Source: a bacterium (GTDB lineage Bacteria; Orphanbacterota; Orphanbacteria; Orphanbacterales; Orphanbacteraceae). From it: a stretch of 64,000 nucleotides of DNA. Every line of letters starts with the position of its first letter. Position 1 is the first letter of the stretch. This document shows positions 58,904 through 64,000 of the stretch, in pieces. The translations under genes and the position numbers were made by a program. The DNA lies in the NCBI GenBank assembly GCA_025782575.1, contig JALGYY010000046.1:1-64000 (forward strand), read 5' to 3'. The notes beneath the pieces were generated by a model, which saw nothing but the letters and a program-made list of their open reading frames with translations, was not told where the DNA came from and made no database searches.

Positions 58904-59327
58904 CGTACGCGAACCTCCGCTAAAAGTTGGAAAACCAACCGGATACGGTTGGCATGTTAAGAACAAGAAAAGCTGAATTGTGCAACCTGATGGATTTTAG
59001 GCGGTTAGCGATTCTCCCTTCGGGCGGTGTGCCCGCCCTTCGTTGACCCAGAAAAGTATAGCGCAAGCTTACGGACCTGTCAAGAGTTCTCATGAATACG
59101 GGCGCCGTAGGTGGTTGTATTTAAATACGTTATAAAGATTGTGTCCAACCGGTTACTCACTCCATTCAGTCGGCTGTTCTCTTATCGGGGGTCTGACCGC
59201 GCAAGTTGCCCTTATTCTTTCTCGTTTTTCACGCCGATGAGTGGAAGGGGAGCGACCGTCCCCCTATACTCTTCGCTCGGACATCCAGAGGGACGACTAC
59301 CGGGCCATGCCCCGGAAGGAATGATTG
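58904..59327. other. Divergent intergenic region with long leader and AT-rich island
   Basis: 424 bases. The minus-strand half is the leader of the 3D-domain gene and contains a six-pair hairpin GGGCGG/CCGCCC near 59021-59041. The plus-strand half has an AT-rich island with the perfect palindrome GTATTTAAATAC (59118-59129) followed by TATAAA, in front of the spermidine-synthase-like gene. No tRNA or small gene found. Confidence 0.5.
59055..59083 (-). promoter_or_regulatory. Sigma-70-like promoter for the 3D-domain gene
   Basis: Minus strand: consensus TTGACA (59078-59083), spacer exactly 17, TATACT (59055-59060). The transcript would have a leader of about 145 bases before GTG 58903. Confidence 0.75.
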
Positions 59328-62300
59328 ATGACGCGAACGGAATCAGGAACGAGTCTCGGCAGGCTGCCGATCAGGTTACTGTATACGCTCGTATTCGCAT
59401 CCGGCATGACCGCTCTGAACTATCAGGTCGTCTGGATGAGGATGCTGTCCGACGCGCTTGGTGTGACGGTACTCGCCGTAGTCAGCGTTCTTTCTGTCTT
59501 CATGGGGGGGCTCGCTCTCGGAAGCTATGTGTTCGGTCGACTGGTCGATCGATCGGATAATCCGATCCGGATTTATGCTCTTCTCGAAATCGGTATCGGG
59601 ATCTCCGCCGTTCTGCTGCTCCCCCTCCTCTCCTCGCTGACCACTCTCTTCGACCACCTCCAGAGGGAGTACGCCTTCGGTTTCACCGCGCGCATGACAG
59701 CTCGCGTACTCTACTCGGCCGCCGTGCTTCTGATTCCTACGTTTTTTATGGGGGGGACCTTCCCCGCCCTCTGTCGCTATCTGATCGGGAGGGAAAGAGC
59801 CGGTGCGGGCCGTATCATCGGGAACCTCTATGGTATCAATACGCTTGGGGCAATGGCGGGCGCCCTTCTCGCAGGCTTCTTCATGATCGAGACCTTCGGC
59901 ATTCGGAGTTCCATTCACATAACCGCGGTGGGCAATCTGGTCGTCGGCCTGGTCGCTCTCGGGAGCTTACCCCGGGGAACCTATGAGACCGGCCAGGCCG
60001 CGGGCGGTTCCGGACGTTCTCTCTCATACGGCTCGACCGACTTGCCGGCCGGCGTCGTACCGATCGTAATGGCCGTTACTCTGCTGGCGGGGTTCACATC
60101 TCTCGGGTACGAAGTTTTCTGGTCAAAAGCGCTTGTGTTTTTCGTTGGGAATTCCACATATTCCGTATCGATCACTCTAGCGAGCTTTCTCTTCGGCATT
60201 TCTCTCGGAAGCCTCATATTTACAAAAATGGAGACCCGTTTCCGAAACCCGTTCGCGTCACTCGGATTTCTGCAGATCGCCATCGGCCTCTCCGCCTCAC
60301 TGACAGTGCCTGTCCTCTGCCATCTCTTCTACGATGCTGACTGGCTTCCACTCTATGTCTACTTCGAAACGAGCGCCTATGAATCGGTGTCCTGGGTTTC
60401 CAACCTGCTCCGAATCGCGTTCACCAGCCTGCTCGTCATGATAATTCCAACCACACTCATGGGGGTCGCCTTCCCCCTGGCTACCAGTATCTGTGCGCAC
60501 GCGCAAAAAAATCTCGGCCGCTCGGTCGGATCGCTTTATGCGGCCAGTACACTCGGTTCGATTCTGGGGTCCGCCCTCGCCGGCACCCTGATCATCTCCC
60601 TGCTCGGTCTCCAGAAGGGGATTCTGTTTCTTTCGGGGGTGAACCTGGTACTGGGTGTGTGGGTGCTGTTTCGGGGGCGTGGTTCGAAGTGGGTCGGCAT
60701 GGGCATACTGGTAGCCGGGTTGATTCTGCTGGTTCGCTTCGGAAGCGCGCTCACACTGCCGAATGGTTTCCTGAGTGAAGATGAGCGGGGAGGAGAGACC
60801 ATCTATTTCTATGAAGAGGGGATGTCGGGCATCGTCAAAGTGTATGGGAAACCGAGCGGGAACCGTCTCATGAGCGTGGATGGGGGAGTGATCGGAGCGA
60901 GTTCCGGCGACCTCGTTCAGAAGCAGCGTATCTTAGCGCACCTGCCCGCCCTTCTACATCCTGCGCCGCGAAGCGCTCTGGCTGTCGGGCTCGGGAGCGG
61001 AATCACACTCGGCTCACTCGGCCTTCATCCGGAACTGGAGCAGATTGACTGCGTTGAAATCGTTCCCGAGGTCGTGGAAGGGGCTGCTCACTTCGAGCAG
61101 GAGAACAGAGGGATCCTTCACGATCCCCGTGTGCGGATCATCGTTGATGACGGCGTGAACTATTTGAGAACGACCAATTCCAGCTATGACGTCATCTCCT
61201 CCGACGCGAAGTTGAACCATGCTTTCGTCGGCAATGCGGCGGTGTATGCCAAAAAATACTATACCCATTGCCTCGACCGCCTGGCACCGGGTGGGATCAT
61301 GTGTCAGTGGGTACCCCTCCTCCTTCCGCCCGAAGAATGGAAAACGGTGGCACGTACTTTTCTCGATGTCTTTCCCTACGCTTCGCTCTGGTTCTTCGAG
61401 CCGAAACACGCCATTCTGGTCGGATCCAATCAGGAATTGACGATTGATCCGGAAGGGATTGCGAAGAGGCTTTCGATGGAACCGGTCCATAAAGACCTCG
61501 CTGAGTTTCATCTCGCATCCGTTCCGGCGATCGTGGCGTCATTCGTAACAGCGACCGATGGGCTCGCCTTGCTTGTTGGGGAAGGGGCAATCAATACGTT
61601 CGATCGCCCGGTGCTCGAGTTCCGGCTCCCTCGGGCATTCGCGAAGCAGGCGGGGAGTAGTGTCGAAGCGACCAATCTGGAGTTGATCTTTGCAGAGGCC
61701 GGCGACGTTCGTCCGTTTCTATCGGCGGGAGATCCAGTAGACAGGCAGCTTCGTCATGAACTCGCTGCGTCCCTGCTGGCGAACGAGGAGTACTGGAAAG
61801 GGCTCATTGAAACCACGCGGCAGAACCAGGCGGTCGCGGGAAGCATTCACTTTCGGCGGGCGGCCGAAATCGCCCCGGCTGATCCGAGAGTCAATCTCTA
61901 TCTCCAGAGGATCCGGGATGAGGCGGAAGGACTTCGAGCCCATCTCTCCACCGGGAGTGAAGATCCGGTACAGCGATTCCGGTTGGGGGTTCACCTTTTT
62001 CAAGGGGGGCAATACGGGTCGGCCATGCGGGAGTTCGAGGCGGCGGTCGAGCGGAATCCTGACTATGGTGAGGCGCTGCTGAACCTGGGGGCGGCTGCCG
62101 ATCGACTCGGTGACATCGAAAAAGCGATCAGATCATGGGAGAGGGCGATCGAAGTGGCGCCCCAACTCCGGCAGGCTTACCTGAATCTGGCCAGCGCTCT
62201 TCGAAACGGGGGGGACCCCGCTGCGGCAGCCGAGCTGATCAACCGCTGTTTCGAGAACACGGGCGACCACGGCGCGACCTACTATCAGTCCGCGTTGACG

Positions 62301-62414
62301 AAAGTCGCGCTCGGCGATCGGGATGGGGCGCGAAGCGATGCGGAACGGGCCTTGGTGCTTGCGCCCGGTAACACCCGATTTCAAGCTCTGGTCGATGAAC
62401 TGGACGGGCCGTGA
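59328..62414 (+). CDS. Membrane-fused spermidine-synthase-like protein with C-terminal TPR
   Basis: 1028 residues in three parts. Residues ~15-460 are polytopic with two related halves (FASGMTALNYQVVWMRML and LAGFTSLGYEVFWSKALV; FFMGGTFPALCRYL and TLMGVAFPLATSI), the membrane domain often fused to spermidine synthases. Residues ~480-740 hold a methyltransferase-fold domain (ALAVGLGSGITLGSLGLHP, VEIVPEVVEGA, VIVDDGVNYLR-like RIIVDDGVNYLR, YDVISSDAKLN). The last ~200 have TPR repeats (LLNLGAAADRLGDIEKAIRSW). ATG 59328 follows GGAAGGA. Polyamine transfer is unproven; the substrate may be different. Confidence 0.85.
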   Translation: MTRTESGTSLGRLPIRLLYTLVFASGMTALNYQVVWMRMLSDALGVTVLAVVSVLSVFMGGLALGSYVFGRLVDRSDNPIRIYALLEIGIGISAVLLLPLLSSLTTLFDHLQREYAFGFTARMTARVLYSAAVLLIPTFFMGGTFPALCRYLIGRERAGAGRIIGNLYGINTLGAMAGALLAGFFMIETFGIRSSIHITAVGNLVVGLVALGSLPRGTYETGQAAGGSGRSLSYGSTDLPAGVVPIVMAVTLLAGFTSLGYEVFWSKALVFFVGNSTYSVSITLASFLFGISLGSLIFTKMETRFRNPFASLGFLQIAIGLSASLTVPVLCHLFYDADWLPLYVYFETSAYESVSWVSNLLRIAFTSLLVMIIPTTLMGVAFPLATSICAHAQKNLGRSVGSLYAASTLGSILGSALAGTLIISLLGLQKGILFLSGVNLVLGVWVLFRGRGSKWVGMGILVAGLILLVRFGSALTLPNGFLSEDERGGETIYFYEEGMSGIVKVYGKPSGNRLMSVDGGVIGASSGDLVQKQRILAHLPALLHPAPRSALAVGLGSGITLGSLGLHPELEQIDCVEIVPEVVEGAAHFEQENRGILHDPRVRIIVDDGVNYLRTTNSSYDVISSDAKLNHAFVGNAAVYAKKYYTHCLDRLAPGGIMCQWVPLLLPPEEWKTVARTFLDVFPYASLWFFEPKHAILVGSNQELTIDPEGIAKRLSMEPVHKDLAEFHLASVPAIVASFVTATDGLALLVGEGAINTFDRPVLEFRLPRAFAKQAGSSVEATNLELIFAEAGDVRPFLSAGDPVDRQLRHELAASLLANEEYWKGLIETTRQNQAVAGSIHFRRAAEIAPADPRVNLYLQRIRDEAEGLRAHLSTGSEDPVQRFRLGVHLFQGGQYGSAMREFEAAVERNPDYGEALLNLGAAADRLGDIEKAIRSWERAIEVAPQLRQAYLNLASALRNGGDPAAAAELINRCFENTGDHGATYYQSALTKVALGDRDGARSDAERALVLAPGNTRFQALVDELDGP

Positions 62415-62430
62415 CCCGCCTGGCCGGCCG

Positions 62431-63087
62431 TCAATTGCCAATTTCTCTGCCGAGTGTATCGATCACGGCAATTAGATCCCGTACATAGAACTCGGACTGC
62501 GGATCGATCGGTATTCGACCCAGGCTGTCGACCTGTGCGTTAGCGGAATCGTATTCGGTGAGTGCCACGTACGCCTGCGCAAGAATGAGCCGGAGATCCA
62601 TCCAGTCAAAACCGGGATCGTGATCGAAAACGTATCGGATCTCCCTGTCGAGTGCTTCATTCGCCGCATCGATGGCGCCGCTGTTGTCTCTCGGCTCCAT
62701 CGCTCGGAGGACGGGCGCCTTGCCGGCATAAGGATCGGGGGAGTCATGACCCCCCGCGATCGCGGAGTCGAATCGATCGTCGGAGGCCTGGAGCGAATCT
62801 TCACGCGCAAGAGTCCAGCCGAGACCGGTGTGCGCCTCGGCGTGAGCCGCGTCCAGATCGAGGGCCTCTCGAAACCGGGATTTAGCGGTGGATAGCGTTC
62901 CGCTCTCGAAAGATTCCCACCCTTCCGCTGTCAGTTCGGCAGCTGTCGGCGCGCTATCATCATCATCGTCGCCGCTCCCCGTGGGGGTATTGTCGTCGCC
63001 GCAGCCTGCGATCAGGACCGCTAGAAACGTGCTGAACGCCAGAGCGGCTATCGTCCTCTGCATACGTGGCAGCCAAGAGTCGATCAT
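62431..63087 (-). CDS. TPR-containing lipoprotein
   Basis: 218 residues with a textbook lipobox (LIAGCGDD), an acidic Gly/Asp tether (GSGDDDDDS) and a few TPR-like helices (AEGWESFESGTLSTAKSRFREAL, HTGLGWTLAREDSL, YVALTEYDSANAQVDSL). It likely sits in the periplasm or at the outer membrane as a protein-interaction scaffold. ATG at 63087 has AAAGGAA upstream; ATG 63063 lacks one. Downstream, it is convergent with the spermidine-synthase-like gene; upstream lies the secreted protein with a sorting domain, 15 bases away, so these two may form an operon. Confidence 0.82.
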   Translation of the reverse strand: MIDSWLPRMQRTIAALAFSTFLAVLIAGCGDDNTPTGSGDDDDDSAPTAAELTAEGWESFESGTLSTAKSRFREALDLDAAHAEAHTGLGWTLAREDSLQASDDRFDSAIAGGHDSPDPYAGKAPVLRAMEPRDNSGAIDAANEALDREIRYVFDHDPGFDWMDLRLILAQAYVALTEYDSANAQVDSLGRIPIDPQSEFYVRDLIAVIDTLGREIGN

Positions 63088-63102
63088 TCCAAAGTTTCCT
63101 TT

Positions 63103-64000
63103 CTATCGAAGGAGGAGCATCTTTCTGGTTTCACTTCCCCCCATTGTATCCAAACGGTACAGGTAGAATCCACTCCCTACGTGCCGGCCGCCGGAATCGG
63201 TCCCATCCCATCGAATCGAGTGGATTCCGCCGTCAAGCGGTTGATCGATCAGAGTCCGAATCTCCCGGCCGGAGAGGGCGAGAATTTTCAAGCTGACCGG
63301 ACCGGCAGAGCCTGTCTCGAAGGGGATCACCGTAACCGGGTTGAATGGGTTGGGCGCATTGGCCCCGAGCCGGACGACGCGGGGCGGGACGACCATGCTC
63401 GATGCGCCCGGTTCTGCAGAGAGAACGAACGTACCGAACTCCGTTATGCGAACAAATGCCTCCCGGTTCACCTGATCGATCGATGTTTCCAGGCTTTCGC
63501 CCGATCGACGGCGAATGACAATCGCTTCCGGTGGCACGTTTTCCAGTTCGGAATCGAGATAACTCCAGCGGATCAGCGCTTCCGTTTCCGGCGCCTGTCG
63601 CCCGGACATGATCGTGAACGCGTTCGACTTGCTGTCTGAGGACTTCAGCGAGCCGGTCCCGGCTATCTTCCGAATGCCGTCCGTTTCAGCCGGGAAGATA
63701 AGAACCATCTCGCCGGCCCGGTCACGGATACCGGTGACCGAAAGATGGAATCGGCCATCAGGGCTAGTCAGCGCGAGATCTCCTGCCCCGACCACTCCTG
63801 CCGCGATCGCGCTCGATGTGACTGTGCCGTTACCCGATCGATCGTCCGCTTCCCCTTCGATCGCGTAGATCCCCCCGCCAGGTAATTCATACGTGCCGGA
63901 CCAGAGGTTTTCCGACATGTCGAGAAGAGTCATGAGGAGAGGTTCTCCGCCTACTGTCAGGCCGACACTGCTGCTGTCGAGCACCTCTGATCCTCCAAGG
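63103..64000 (-). CDS. Secreted protein with FlgD/type-9-like C-terminal domain, 5' end outside window
   Basis: The minus-strand frame is open to the right edge, so the N-terminus is missing; a GTG at 63984 is internal and not a credible start. The visible ~298 residues are beta-rich domains (LWSGTYELPGGGIYAIEG, GEMVLIFPAETDGI) and then the C-terminal domain: LGANAPNPFNPVTVIPFE, VSLKILALSGREIRTLI, IRWDGTDSGGRHVGSGFYLYRL, ending SETRKMLLLR. This domain type directs secretion or surface attachment in FCB-group bacteria. The catalytic or binding part lies outside the window. Confidence 0.8.
   Translation of the reverse strand, partial: LGGSEVLDSSSVGLTVGGEPLLMTLLDMSENLWSGTYELPGGGIYAIEGEADDRSGNGTVTSSAIAAGVVGAGDLALTSPDGRFHLSVTGIRDRAGEMVLIFPAETDGIRKIAGTGSLKSSDSKSNAFTIMSGRQAPETEALIRWSYLDSELENVPPEAIVIRRRSGESLETSIDQVNREAFVRITEFGTFVLSAEPGASSMVVPPRVVRLGANAPNPFNPVTVIPFETGSAGPVSLKILALSGREIRTLIDQPLDGGIHSIRWDGTDSGGRHVGSGFYLYRLDTMGGSETRKMLLLR

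Noticed and set aside
58985-59045. c-di-AMP (ydaO) or glycine riboswitch upstream of the 3D-domain gene
   Set aside because: Only a simple hairpin is visible; the conserved joints of these riboswitches could not be found by eye.
1-64000. tRNA, rRNA, CRISPR array, insertion sequence or prophage
   Set aside because: No cloverleaf-like pattern with a TTC arm, no regularly spaced repeats, and no transposase, integrase or phage genes were seen; a tRNAscan or Infernal run would be decisive.

Overview
The window is about 60 percent GC, gene-dense, and shows no RNA gene, CRISPR array, insertion sequence or prophage that I could recognise. Lipoproteins with lipoboxes, a Wzi-type outer-membrane barrel, a periplasmic HtrA and secreted proteins with FlgD/type-9-like C-terminal domains point to a diderm bacterium. 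TPR-fused sulfatases and spermidine synthases, secreted proteins ending in a short SWG..K.LFR tail, and plain sigma-70-like promoters are what I would expect from a deep FCB-group lineage such as Eisenbacteria, Krumholzibacteriota or Latescibacterota. That placement is inference.

Layout. (1) 1-1.4 kb: two convergent HNH/DUF222-like genes, one cut by the window edge and one decayed. (2) 1.6-10.8 kb: truA, transaldolase, an HtrA protease, then the purine operon purB-purL-purQ-purS-purF with an unusual two-module PurS. (3) 10.9-15.4 kb: an HD-GYP protein, an SLC13-type transporter with four TrkA_C domains, and a small secreted protein. (4) 15.7-25.6 kb: one long operon for the rod-shape/elongation machinery and envelope (radC, mreBCD, mrdA, rodA, lgt, aroE, comF, wzi-like), met tail to tail by an MltD-like transglycosylase. 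(5) 27.4-35.1 kb: a sulfatase-TPR lipoprotein, a tandem pair of Cys-rich secreted paralogues each with its own promoter and terminator, a beta-helix surface protein and a secreted zinc-protease-like protein. (6) 35.2-49.2 kb: a surface-glycan or glycoprotein assembly cluster (sulfatase-like and phosphodiesterase-like lipoproteins, DUF2723-TPR, AftB-like GT-C, Cys-rich GT9, Dpm1-like GT2, GT-C-like TPR protein, aldo/keto reductase), with a diguanylate cyclase between. (7) 49.2-58.9 kb: valS, DUF4139 protein, RodZ-like protein, uvrB-nadC-birA-coaX, and a convergent 3D-domain cell-wall protein. (8) 59.3-64 kb: a membrane spermidine-synthase-like TPR protein, a TPR lipoprotein and the end of a secreted protein with a sorting domain.

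How it works together. Regions 4 and 7 cover wall elongation, lipoprotein maturation and wall remodelling. Region 6 looks like a polyprenyl-phosphate-sugar pathway: the Dpm1-like enzyme would make the lipid-linked donor and the GT-C membrane proteins, two of them with C-terminal TPR arms, would use it outside the membrane. Genes are packed with NTGA stop-start overlaps, and TTG starts are frequent; truA and the wzi-like gene seem to use ATC and CTG starts. The most distinctive features are the shared SWG..K.LF[RK] C-terminal tail on three exported proteins, the covalently duplicated PurS, the four-TrkA_C SLC13 carrier, and the TPR-armed glycan cluster.
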